Source of the DNA: an uncultured Opitutales bacterium
GTDB lineage: Bacteria > Verrucomicrobiota > Verrucomicrobiia > Opitutales > UBA2995
Direction of reading: 5' to 3'
Assembly (NCBI GenBank): GCA_938075565.1
Contig: CALJGU010000331.1
Location: forward strand, 1-45,141
DNA: 45,141 nucleotides
The notes beneath the pieces were generated by a model. It was not told the DNA's origin. It did no database searches and saw nothing but the letters and a program-made list of their open reading frames with translations. Shown here piece by piece: positions 34,265 to 42,861 of this stretch (position 1 is its first letter; each line of letters opens with the position of its first letter). The position numbers were made by a program, and so were the translations under genes.

Positions 34265-35818
34265 TCAGTTCCCAAAAAAATGTTTAAACGCAGCGGCAGC
34301 TTCCTTTTTGGTGATGAATCCGTTGTTGTTGCGGTCCATGGTACCGAAGCGCTGGCTTTGGTATTCCTTGCGCGACAGACGCCCATCCCCATTCTTGTCG
34401 TTCTCAAAGAGACGGGCCAGTCGTTCTTCGATACTGATCTTTGTGCTGCGTGCGCCTTGTTTGAGCTTACCTCCGACTTCGGCGTTGTTGCGGTCTTGGC
34501 GAATCCAGCGTGGATCTTCCATCTGATTGCTCCACGTGGCATAGATGGACTGGAGTTCTTTAAACTTTTCTGGATTCTTTTTAGACAAGTCCTTCTGCTC
34601 GCCAATATCCTTGGCTAGGTTAAAAAGCATCTCATCCTCGCCACGTGATTTTACCAACTTCCAGTCGCCGACGCGTGCTGCATGTTGGCCTCCGGAACGC
34701 CAGAAGAGTTGCTCGTGTGGTTTGCTTGAATTGGACCCATCAAGGTAGGGAATGATGTTCTTGCCGTCGATAAGATCGTCCTCGGCCAACTCGACACCGG
34801 CTACGGCCAAGGAAGTGGCCGTCACGTCAAAGCCCATAATGGGATAGTGATAGGTTTCGCCCGCTGGAATTTGCCCTGGCCATTGGGCCGCAAAAGGAAC
34901 GCGAATGCCGCCTTCCCACATCGTGCCCTTGGTTCCGCGAAGAGGATCGTTCCGCGAAGTGGTTTGAGGAGTCGGTCCACCATTGTCGCTATAGAAGAAG
35001 ACCAGGGTATTGTCTTCTTCGTCGTGCTTACGAACGGTGTCCATCACTCGGCCCATGGCATCATCCAAGGCCGACAACATACCCGCATAGGTTTTGCGGT
35101 TTTTATTCTTAATGGTTGGGAAACGGCTTTCGTACTTCTTGGTTGCTTCAAGGGGCAGGTGCACCGCGTTAAACGAAAAGAAAATGAAGAAGGGATCGTC
35201 AGAGCGATCGCTGGTCTGGTGGTCTTCGATGAATTTTACCGAGTCACGGGCAAAGGCATCAGTGAGGTATTCGGTTTCGTCGTGAAAAGGTTTCCCATTT
35301 TGATACATCTGATGATTCTGTCGGGGGCCGTTGGGATAAAAGGTGCGTGCTCCAGAGTGGAAACCGTAGGTGTAGTCGAAGCCCCGTTCGTGTGGACGTA
35401 GTCCCGGCTGAAAACCTACATGCCATTTTCCAACCCAGGCCGTGCGGTAGCCTACTTCTTTGAGTCGTTCTGCCAAGGTAGGCACATCGCGTGGAATACC
35501 AAAGTTCTTGGCCGAGTACTCTTCCGGGCCTGAGTTGTTCTCAAATCCAAATCGATGCTGATAGCGACCGCTGAGTAAACCTGCCCGCGAAGGCGAACAT
35601 ACCTGATGGTTCGCATACCCATCCGTAAATCTCACACCCTTCTCGGCAATCGAGTCGATATGTGGAGTGGGAATATCCTCGCAGCCGTTGAAACCGACAT
35701 CAGCGTAGCCCAGGTCATCGGCCAGGAAGATGATGATATTGGGGCGTTCCGCCGCAAAGAGGGTAGAGCAGAGAGCAAAGAGGATAGATACTAAAAGAAT
35801 GGAAAGTAATTTGCGCAT
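34265..35818 (-). CDS. sulfatase with C-terminal EF-hand pair
   Basis: Type I sulfatase of 517 residues. A Sec signal covers about 1-22. Asp34-Asp35 in FLADDLGYAD bind metal, and Cys74 in CSPSR is the formylglycine precursor. GKWHVGFQPG, YSDNGGP and GTKGTMWEGGIRVPF are intact. The C-terminus adds two EF-hand calcium loops, at 474-485 (DKNGDGRLSRKE) and 495-506 (DRNNNGFITKKE). It stands apart from the main sulfatase unit, between two RND pump genes on the same strand, with gaps of 123 and 187 bases. Its link to efflux is not obvious, and it may have its own promoter. Confidence 0.93.
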   Translation of the reverse strand: MRKLLSILLVSILFALCSTLFAAERPNIIIFLADDLGYADVGFNGCEDIPTPHIDSIAEKGVRFTDGYANHQVCSPSRAGLLSGRYQHRFGFENNSGPEEYSAKNFGIPRDVPTLAERLKEVGYRTAWVGKWHVGFQPGLRPHERGFDYTYGFHSGARTFYPNGPRQNHQMYQNGKPFHDETEYLTDAFARDSVKFIEDHQTSDRSDDPFFIFFSFNAVHLPLEATKKYESRFPTIKNKNRKTYAGMLSALDDAMGRVMDTVRKHDEEDNTLVFFYSDNGGPTPQTTSRNDPLRGTKGTMWEGGIRVPFAAQWPGQIPAGETYHYPIMGFDVTATSLAVAGVELAEDDLIDGKNIIPYLDGSNSSKPHEQLFWRSGGQHAARVGDWKLVKSRGEDEMLFNLAKDIGEQKDLSKKNPEKFKELQSIYATWSNQMEDPRWIRQDRNNAEVGGKLKQGARSTKISIEERLARLFENDKNGDGRLSRKEYQSQRFGTMDRNNNGFITKKEAAAAFKHFFGN

Positions 35819-35873
35819 GGGTGGGCTAGCTGTGGGTGAGCAGTTTGATTAGAATATTAGCTGGAATGCAACG

Positions 35874-35900
35874 GCCTGACCAGCCCATAACTGGCCAGGC
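35874..35900. repeat. 10-bp imperfect hairpin upstream of the sulfatase
   Basis: GCCTGACCAG (35874-35883) pairs with CTGGCCAGGC (35891-35900) with one mismatch and a 7-base loop. It lies between the end of RND permease B and the start of the EF-hand sulfatase. No T-run follows on the - strand, so I do not call it an intrinsic terminator. It could be an operator or an RNA structure. Confidence 0.35.
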
Positions 35901-36005
35901 TGCAGATAGACGTATATGAAAGTATCAAACTACACGATTGATACATAATGTATGGTCTTCTACTTTGGATAGTGTGACATTTTTCAAAAATAGTGCAGCC
36001 GTTTC

Positions 36006-39000
36006 TCAAACCATAGGTTCCTGTTCCTCTTGGTAAGAATTATCCAAGCCGTACAGCCGATAAAAAAGCTGGCTCACGTCGTTGAAGATAAGAATCAGGA
36101 CAGGTACAAGGATGAGAGTGATAAAGGTGGCGAAGACGATCCCCCACCCAAGGGATACCGCCATGGGAATCATCCAGACCGCTTGCGGGCTATCTTCGAA
36201 CATCAGAGGAAGCAGCCCAAAGAAGGTCGTTAAGGAGGTTAACAGGATGGGTCTGAATCGTCGTTCAGCTGCCTGGCGGACTACATCGTTGATGGGGTGT
36301 CCTTTCTTCAATTGTTGGTTCATGAAGTCTACCAGTACCAGGCTATCATTCACAACGACACCCGATAGAGCCATCATCCCCATGATCGATGTAATTGTCA
36401 GGATGGGATTTCCTCCGTTGAATCCAAAGATCCTGGACATGATCCAATGGCCGGCGATGGCACCCACTACGCCAAAGGGAATGGCCGACATCACAATCAA
36501 TGGCTTGATATAGCTCTTCAACGGAATGGCCAAGAGGGCATAGATCACAGTGATTACAAAATAGATGCCTTGCTGCAGATCCTTATTGGCTTGGCGAATT
36601 CTTGCGGAGCGCCCGAAAGGCTCAAAGGTCATTCCCGGGTATTTGGTCGCCGCCAGCTCGGGTAGAAACTCATTGAGGATTTCGTTTTCCATAGCGACTA
36701 CATCCAGTTTGTCGGGATCGCCGTTGGCGTTTACATTGATGACACGTTTTCGATCCATGCGCCGGATGGTGGGCAAACTTTTGTCTGACGATATGGAAGC
36801 CACGGTTTCAAACGGAACTTCCGTACCGTTGGCAGTACGAATCATCATCGATTTGAGAGAGGCAAGGGAGCGTCGCTCATTTTCGGGATAACGGACCATG
36901 ACCTGAATTTCATCGCGCCCGCGTTGAATACGTTGGACTTCTGTACCGTAAAAAGCGGTACGCACTTGTTGGGCGAGGTTGGTTGCCGTGATACCGAGGT
37001 ATTCCGCTTCCGGTTTGAGGTCCAGATTGAACTGATCGTTGGATCGTTCATAGGAATCCTCAATGTCATAAAGTCCTTCAAAGGAGGCCAGTTTTTGCTG
37101 CAGGTCTGCTGACGCTTCTTTGAGCTTCGATACATCCGGTAGAGCCAGGGAGAAGCTCATTACTTCCGATTCATCCCTGGTATAGGAAAAGCTGTAATTT
37201 TCCGCTTCCGGAATAGCGGGGGCGAGAGGACGCAATTCATTGACGAGATCCCGACTGCTGTAAGCAACATCCCGCACCTCAGCAGGAGTCAATTCAAGCA
37301 AGACTTCACCCAGTTCCGCTACGCCTGCCGCCGGCCCTCTGGTTTGATAACCTGCCGGCTGGAATGGCATTCCTCCGGTGGTCGCAAATACATTTTTAAT
37401 GACGGTTGTGCCGAAGCGCTCATTGACTTGCTGCTTCAGTTTCAATGCGGCTTCTTCAATGAGATTTACCTTTTGTTGAGTGACCTCAAAATTGGTCCCA
37501 GCTGGCATCAGGAGAAGGATGGTCGTGGTGTCGCTGGGAGCGGACACGGAAGCCCGGTAAGCGATTCGATTACCCAGGACCAGGCTGAGGAATATGAGCA
37601 GCAATCCCGCGAAGACGGAGAAGGTGGAATACCGGTGGACTAGCAGGTAGTTCAGAAAAGGGCGGTATTGATTCCGGACAAAGCTCTCGAGCCCCGCGGC
37701 GATGCTTTGTTGGAGCCGGGTGAACAGGCCCGGTTTCTTTTTCTCTTTGGCGAGGCTCCCGGAATGTTTGAGGTGGGCAGGCAGAATTAGTTTGGATTCG
37801 ATGAGCGAGAAAAAGAGTACCGGAATAACCACTACAGGCACGCTTCCATAGATCGCTCCACGAGTACCGGTCATTAAAAGGAGCGGAAGGAATGCCACCA
37901 TGGTCGTCACCACTCCGAAGATAACCGGAATCGATACTTCATGGGTGCCATTGATGGCGGCAGAAATAGGTGAGGACCCCCGCTGCATATGCTGGAAGAC
38001 ATTCTCTCCCGTGACGATGGCATCATCTACTACGATTCCGAGGGTGAGAATGAATGCGATCAAAGTGCCTATATTGAGGGTGACCCCCATCTGGGGCAGA
38101 ATAAAAAAGGCTCCGGCGAATGCGATGGGTATGCCCAATGCAACCCAGAACGCCAAAATGGGTCGCAAAAACAACGACAGGATTCCGACGACCAAAACGA
38201 AGCCCAATATAGCGCTATCTTTCAGCGTATTGAGCCGAATCTTAATTCGTTCCGAATCATCATCCCAGACGTCCAGCTTTATACCTGGTGGAAGTTGATC
38301 CTGTTTGGCTTCGATAAACGCTTTTATGGTGTCTCCGACCTCAATCACATTTTGGCTGCCGGCTCGATACACGTCGATGGCAATGGCTTGCTTGCCATTG
38401 TATTTGGAAACGATGGGGATTTCGCTGAAGCCATCTTTGATGTCCGCGATGTCCTGCAGCCGGATCTTGGTACCATCGGATCTCGTCAGAATCGTAATCT
38501 TGGCAAAGTCTTCCTGATGATAGGCTTGTTGATTGGTACGAAGGAGAATGCGGCCGGTTTCTGTCTTCACGCTTCCGGCGGAGAGGTCGACGGACGACCT
38601 GCGGATGGCCTGGGTGATCTGGTCGAAACTCAGTCCATATTGCCGTAACGTCGATTCTGAGACTTCTATCCCGATCTCGTAGGGCCGGACCGCTTTGAGT
38701 GTTACGATGGAAATATTCGGCAGATTCGAAATCTCGTCCCTCAACTGTTCTCCGAGAAGTTTGTTATCTTTTTCAGTGAGGTTTCCCGAGAGGACGATGG
38801 TGATGACCCTTTGGAGGACATTGCGAAGGCTAATCTGGGGTCGTTCTGCTTCTGGTGGAAACGTGCGAATGGTGGAGACCCGGTTGGTGACCTCATCCAG
38901 TTTCTCGCTCAGGTTGTATCCATCCTCAATTTCAAGCGTTACAGTTCCTCTTCCTGAGTTGGCACGTGCGGTCAGCTCTTTAATGCCCTCAATATCAAAC

Positions 39001-39215
39001 AAAGCTTCTTCAAGACGCGTCACGATGGCTTGTTCAACTTCCCCTGGCGTCGAACCGCGGTAAATGACGGACACATTGATCTCTCGGAACTCCCGGTCCG
39101 GATACTCTTGCAGAATAATTTTACCACCTCCCCAGATTCCCCCAGCTAAAATACCAAACATGAGCAGGTTGGCAGCTACCCCATTGCGGGTAAACCAGGA
39201 GATCAGTGAATGCAT
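36006..39215 (-). CDS. RND efflux permease (AcrB/HAE1-like), copy B
   Basis: Second AcrB-family permease, 1069 residues, paralogous to copy A. TM4 carries the proton-relay acids in GIVVDDAIVTGENVF, and TM10 reads GVVVNDSLVLVDFMNQ, so the AcrB-type Lys is again absent. It has no adaptor gene directly beside it; the nearest is at 32819-34141, beyond the EF-hand sulfatase. It lies 64 bases downstream of the FecR-like gene, so it may belong to the ECF sigma/FecR transcript. It could share the adaptor with copy A to form a heteromeric pump like MdtBC, or act alone. Confidence 0.92.
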   Translation of the reverse strand: MHSLISWFTRNGVAANLLMFGILAGGIWGGGKIILQEYPDREFREINVSVIYRGSTPGEVEQAIVTRLEEALFDIEGIKELTARANSGRGTVTLEIEDGYNLSEKLDEVTNRVSTIRTFPPEAERPQISLRNVLQRVITIVLSGNLTEKDNKLLGEQLRDEISNLPNISIVTLKAVRPYEIGIEVSESTLRQYGLSFDQITQAIRRSSVDLSAGSVKTETGRILLRTNQQAYHQEDFAKITILTRSDGTKIRLQDIADIKDGFSEIPIVSKYNGKQAIAIDVYRAGSQNVIEVGDTIKAFIEAKQDQLPPGIKLDVWDDDSERIKIRLNTLKDSAILGFVLVVGILSLFLRPILAFWVALGIPIAFAGAFFILPQMGVTLNIGTLIAFILTLGIVVDDAIVTGENVFQHMQRGSSPISAAINGTHEVSIPVIFGVVTTMVAFLPLLLMTGTRGAIYGSVPVVVIPVLFFSLIESKLILPAHLKHSGSLAKEKKKPGLFTRLQQSIAAGLESFVRNQYRPFLNYLLVHRYSTFSVFAGLLLIFLSLVLGNRIAYRASVSAPSDTTTILLLMPAGTNFEVTQQKVNLIEEAALKLKQQVNERFGTTVIKNVFATTGGMPFQPAGYQTRGPAAGVAELGEVLLELTPAEVRDVAYSSRDLVNELRPLAPAIPEAENYSFSYTRDESEVMSFSLALPDVSKLKEASADLQQKLASFEGLYDIEDSYERSNDQFNLDLKPEAEYLGITATNLAQQVRTAFYGTEVQRIQRGRDEIQVMVRYPENERRSLASLKSMMIRTANGTEVPFETVASISSDKSLPTIRRMDRKRVINVNANGDPDKLDVVAMENEILNEFLPELAATKYPGMTFEPFGRSARIRQANKDLQQGIYFVITVIYALLAIPLKSYIKPLIVMSAIPFGVVGAIAGHWIMSRIFGFNGGNPILTITSIMGMMALSGVVVNDSLVLVDFMNQQLKKGHPINDVVRQAAERRFRPILLTSLTTFFGLLPLMFEDSPQAVWMIPMAVSLGWGIVFATFITLILVPVLILIFNDVSQLFYRLYGLDNSYQEEQEPMV

Positions 39216-39279
39216 GTTGGAGATCTGGTCGGTTCGGGCGTGTGAATTTATTCAATGCAATTGCTGCATTTGGATATAC

Positions 39280-40713
39280 TTACTGTTCCGGAGCTAGTAA
39301 TTCGAGTCCTGAAATCATCAAATTGGCTTCCTGAGAATCGGTGGAGCACCACCATTGTAGCAATTCTTTCCCGGCAGGATTGCTACTGCGAAGGCTCTTC
39401 CCCCAGAACTGAAACGCGGAGATCGGTATCTCCAGTTCAAATGGACCGGAGACGTTTCTTTCGACATAGTATCTCCCCCCACTCGGGAGGCCGGAATCCA
39501 AGGCGCAAAAGCCAACCATGATCTGTGTAGGTGTTTGCACTTCTCCTTTTACAATAAACCGAGCACCTTCGGCCAAAAAGGTTGGCCCGGCTTGGGTTAA
39601 AAGGACTGAAAGAGATGCCATATACGTCAACCCTGCCTTGGTCGCTGGATCGCGTTTCACTCGTGTTGCATACAAGCGACCTTTATCATCCAAAAGATCA
39701 GTCATTCGGGATTCCAGAAATCGGCGTGCTTCCTCCTCTGTCATTTCTCCCTTATCGGTTGCGGCCCGAACTTCCTCTCTTAGCGCATGCATTTCAGGCT
39801 TCCATCTGCCACCCGTGACGTCTTTGGGGAGGTTGGATTTCCAGAAAACGACCGGTCTCCTCTGAGGCACAACGCTTAGCGATTCATTCGTATCTGTTGA
39901 ACTCAAAACACGATGCATGGCGGGAACATCGACGTGTGCTCCATCTGCGTTTCGCGTGAGTCGAACGAGCCCTTTCTTTACCAGGAGTTTGGTCTGTGAG
40001 TGATTGACCAGTACGTTGAAGAGCGTGCCCAGGACTTTCAGATCTGCTTCAGGTGTATGAACCAGAAGAGGATGTTCCTGGGGTTGTCGTCTGGCATAAA
40101 TCCAGGCGTTGCCATAGTGCAAACGAAGCACCTTTTGTGGATTGGCCGTTATGGATAGGGATGATTTACCCCAAACATGAATCCAGGAGCCGTCGTGAAA
40201 CTTTAATTTCGCCATCCCGTCCGGAGCGAGTGACTCCAGAGTGCCGCTGGTGAAACTTTGTCCTTCTTCCAAGGTCCCGATTACCTGTCCGTTGGGGTCG
40301 ATCCATTGAAAGCTTCCTTCGATCTCGGTTAGCTCAGCGATTACCGGTTCCTGAGACGACGTAAAAAAGAATAGGCTGGTAACCAGAAGCGCAAATACTG
40401 CAGCCGTGGCGATCATCCAGGGAAGTAGGTTCGATTTCTTTCTTATCGGTTTCCCGGAATGGATGGCTGTTTGAATCTCTGTAACAAAGGGATCGTTTTC
40501 AATGCGCTCTTGCAGAGAACTTAGAAACGACTCGGGTGCCTTGAGCTCATCTTCAGAGAGTGCGATCAGCTCGCTCACTTCTAACTGGTTTCTGATTTCT
40601 CCCAGACGCGCAGGGTCTTCCTCAACCAGTTGGATGAGCTCCGTTTGCTCTGCAGCGGTCAGCTCATCATCGACCAAGCGGCCGAGCAGTTCTTCAAATC
40701 TATCGTGATTCAT
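39280..40713 (-). CDS. FecR-domain anti-sigma-like membrane protein
   Basis: Single-pass membrane protein of 477 residues. Residues 1-75 form a cytoplasmic helical region (MNHDRFEELLGRLVDDEL...), a likely zinc-less anti-sigma segment. A membrane helix lies at about 96-117. A FecR domain follows at about 150-260 (LKFHDGSWIHVWGKSSLSI, LLVHTPEADLKVLGTLFNVL). Residues about 380-477 are an additional beta-rich domain with several Trp and Tyr residues (GGRYYVERNVSGPFELEI) that could bind ligand or carbohydrate. The start is one base after the sigma factor stop, so the two are translationally coupled and almost certainly act as a signalling pair. Confidence 0.85.
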   Translation of the reverse strand: MNHDRFEELLGRLVDDELTAAEQTELIQLVEEDPARLGEIRNQLEVSELIALSEDELKAPESFLSSLQERIENDPFVTEIQTAIHSGKPIRKKSNLLPWMIATAAVFALLVTSLFFFTSSQEPVIAELTEIEGSFQWIDPNGQVIGTLEEGQSFTSGTLESLAPDGMAKLKFHDGSWIHVWGKSSLSITANPQKVLRLHYGNAWIYARRQPQEHPLLVHTPEADLKVLGTLFNVLVNHSQTKLLVKKGLVRLTRNADGAHVDVPAMHRVLSSTDTNESLSVVPQRRPVVFWKSNLPKDVTGGRWKPEMHALREEVRAATDKGEMTEEEARRFLESRMTDLLDDKGRLYATRVKRDPATKAGLTYMASLSVLLTQAGPTFLAEGARFIVKGEVQTPTQIMVGFCALDSGLPSGGRYYVERNVSGPFELEIPISAFQFWGKSLRSSNPAGKELLQWWCSTDSQEANLMISGLELLAPEQ

Positions 40714-40714
40714 A

Positions 40715-41242
40715 TCAACTTTCTAAAGCCAGTTGTCGTTCTACGCACAAACGAAGTTGGCGTCGTACCCGGATTAGCATCTGACGAATATTGGCCGAAG
40801 TCCTTTCCGTTTGCTCCGCGATTTCGGAAGCATTCAGGCCTTCCCGGTAACGGTACTCAACGATAGTGCGGTTCAGTTGGTTGAGCTTCGACATACATGT
40901 TTTCAATATTTCCAGCGGCAGGTGATCCCAGGCCGATTGATCACCTTTCCCTTCGGCCAAAATCATTTTAACCAGATCGGAGTTCAGGATACGCTGCCTT
41001 CGCGCCTGCTTGCGGATTTCGTTGCGGACGATGTTGGCGGCAATGCCCCGCACCCATTTACCGAAGTCTCTGGTTTGATCATAGGACTCCCAATCGAGAT
41101 AGGCTTTCAAAAAAGCCTCCTGCGCAATGTCATCCACCCAGTCTGCCTCCACCCCCAAGGTACGCACGAATGCCCGCACCCGTATGTGGTGCTCGAGAAC
41201 CAGCGATTCGAACTGATTGGAATGTGTGGATGGTGAGTCCAT
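40715..41242 (-). CDS. ECF-type RNA polymerase sigma factor
   Basis: Extracytoplasmic-function sigma factor of about 175 residues. Region 2 covers about residues 10-80 (ESLVLEHHIRVRAFVRTLG, DDIAQEAFLKAY, KWVRGIAANIVRNEIRK) and region 4 about 115-170 (LKTCMSKLNQLNRTIVEYRY, then ASEIAEQTERTSANIRQML). It resembles the ECF group expanded in Planctomycetota and Verrucomicrobiota. I chose the ATG at 41242 because it begins with MDSPSTHSNQFE, typical of this group; a GTG at 41260 is an alternative. It is encoded immediately upstream of the FecR-like partner and diverges from the ceramidase-like gene. Confidence 0.9.
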   Translation of the reverse strand: MDSPSTHSNQFESLVLEHHIRVRAFVRTLGVEADWVDDIAQEAFLKAYLDWESYDQTRDFGKWVRGIAANIVRNEIRKQARRQRILNSDLVKMILAEGKGDQSAWDHLPLEILKTCMSKLNQLNRTIVEYRYREGLNASEIAEQTERTSANIRQMLIRVRRQLRLCVERQLALES

Positions 41243-41388
41243 GTAGCGGAGTATGGTCACTTACCGACTCAAGTGTGACAAATGTTTCTTCCTTATGCCT
41301 TTTTTAGTCCCGGCTGGGTTGAAGAAAGAAGATTGGTGAGTACAGCAAATGTAGTTGTCCTTATGGTTCGATGAAATAAGGTTCAGGA

Positions 41389-42849
41389 ATGAAATTCCCT
41401 GGATCTTTCATTCGGTCGAAACAGCTCTTTGCTTTTTGGCTATGCTTCCTCTTCCTTCTACCCTTCGGAGCTCGTGCTGGTTTGGAGGGTGGTGCAGCAG
41501 TGGTAGATATCACTCCCAAGCTGTGGCCGATTTATCTACGAGGGTCGTTCTTCAAAAAGGAGGCTTACTCGGCTCATGACCCTCTGCATGCTAGAGCGAT
41601 TGTTCTTAAGGATGGCGAAACCCGATTGGCGATGGTCATTGTTGATTCCTGTTTGATAAGTCGTGGGAATCTGGACCAAGCGAAGCGAAAGGCATCCGAT
41701 GTTACGGGTATTCCTACATCTCACATGTTAGTTGCGGCCACACATACCCACAGTGCTCCCCATGATTATGCACGATACGATACCGAGCCGGAACACGCTT
41801 ATGTAAAACAACTCATCGAAGGGATTGCCCAGTCTATCATTCAGGCGAATGAAACGTTGGTCCCTGTCGAAGTGGGCTACGGATCTTATGAAGAGCCGAC
41901 CGAGGTCTATAACCGTCGTTGGTTTTTGGATCCGGATGCCATGCCGGCTAATCCCTTTGGGGAAACTACGGATCTGGTAAAGATGAATCCGGGTATCACG
42001 AATCCTGCCTTGAAACATCCGGCGGGTCCTGTGGATCCGGAAGTATTTGTTTTATCGGTACGAACTGTGGATGGACATCCCTTGGCCTTGCTGGCTAACT
42101 ATTCACTTCACTATGTGGGCAAGACACCTGCTGGGCAGGTTTCGGCTGATTATTTTGGCGAGTTTGCCAGGCTCATAGAAAACCGACTAGGGGGACACCG
42201 TCCGGATTCAAACTTTGTGGGGCTCCTTTCCAATGGCACGTCGGGTGATATCAATAACATCCCGGTTGGAAATCCTCGCCCCAACCGCGAAACCTTTGAA
42301 CAAATCCGAGTCGTGGCTGGCAAGGTGGCCGATGCCGCTTACCTCGCCTACCAATCCATCGACCATCGGTCTGACATGAGCCTCTCCATGCTTCAGGAAT
42401 CGATCACGCTTGATCGCCGGGTGCCTTCCCAACGCCAAGTAGCCCAGGCCAAGGCCATGTTGGAGCGTGCCGAAAACGCAGGCAGTGAAGAGGGCCTCCC
42501 ACGTCACGGAGTGGCCTACGCAAAAAAGGTGTTAGACTTTGCCGAGCAATGCGATGCATCGCCACAGGTTGAGATACTGGTTCAAACAGTGCGTATAGGC
42601 GACCTGGCAATTTGCTCCTCACCCTTTGAAACCTTCGCCGAAACTGGCCTTCGCCTAAAACGCCAATCTCCGTTTTCTTCGACCTTTACCATCGAGCAGG
42701 CGAACGGTGCGGAAGGCTACCTGCCCACGCCCGCCCAACATCGATTAGGCGGCTACGAAACTTGGCTGACTACCAGCCGGGTGGAGTTTAGTGCGTCAGA
42801 GAAGATTGTCCGTCAGTTGATAGGAATGATGCGGACTATGAAGGACTGA
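41389..42849 (+). CDS. secreted neutral/alkaline ceramidase-like protein
   Basis: Exported protein of 486 residues related to the N-terminal catalytic domain of neutral/alkaline non-lysosomal ceramidases. The signal peptide covers about residues 1-30. GGAAVVDITP is the family's opening strand, and the zinc-site region is LVAATHTHSAPHDY, followed by LANYSLHYVG and LLSNGTSGDINNI. The family's C-terminal beta domain is missing, as in the many short versions in Planctomycetota and Verrucomicrobiota, whose substrates are unproven. CAGGA close to the ATG may be the ribosome site. It diverges from the sigma gene across 128 bases and converges with the DUF1592 gene, 12 bases apart. Confidence 0.88.
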   Translation: MKFPGSFIRSKQLFAFWLCFLFLLPFGARAGLEGGAAVVDITPKLWPIYLRGSFFKKEAYSAHDPLHARAIVLKDGETRLAMVIVDSCLISRGNLDQAKRKASDVTGIPTSHMLVAATHTHSAPHDYARYDTEPEHAYVKQLIEGIAQSIIQANETLVPVEVGYGSYEEPTEVYNRRWFLDPDAMPANPFGETTDLVKMNPGITNPALKHPAGPVDPEVFVLSVRTVDGHPLALLANYSLHYVGKTPAGQVSADYFGEFARLIENRLGGHRPDSNFVGLLSNGTSGDINNIPVGNPRPNRETFEQIRVVAGKVADAAYLAYQSIDHRSDMSLSMLQESITLDRRVPSQRQVAQAKAMLERAENAGSEEGLPRHGVAYAKKVLDFAEQCDASPQVEILVQTVRIGDLAICSSPFETFAETGLRLKRQSPFSSTFTIEQANGAEGYLPTPAQHRLGGYETWLTTSRVEFSASEKIVRQLIGMMRTMKD

Positions 42850-42861
42850 TTCCCCAATATA

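Noticed and set aside
35941-35953. ATACATAATGTAT palindrome upstream of the EF-hand sulfatase
   Set aside because: It is AT-rich and short, and such palindromes occur by chance; there is no second copy or adjacent regulator to support an operator.
37989-38648. + strand frame of 219 codons
   Set aside because: Antisense to RND permease B; composition is odd (many Gln, Asp, Asn) and shows no domain.
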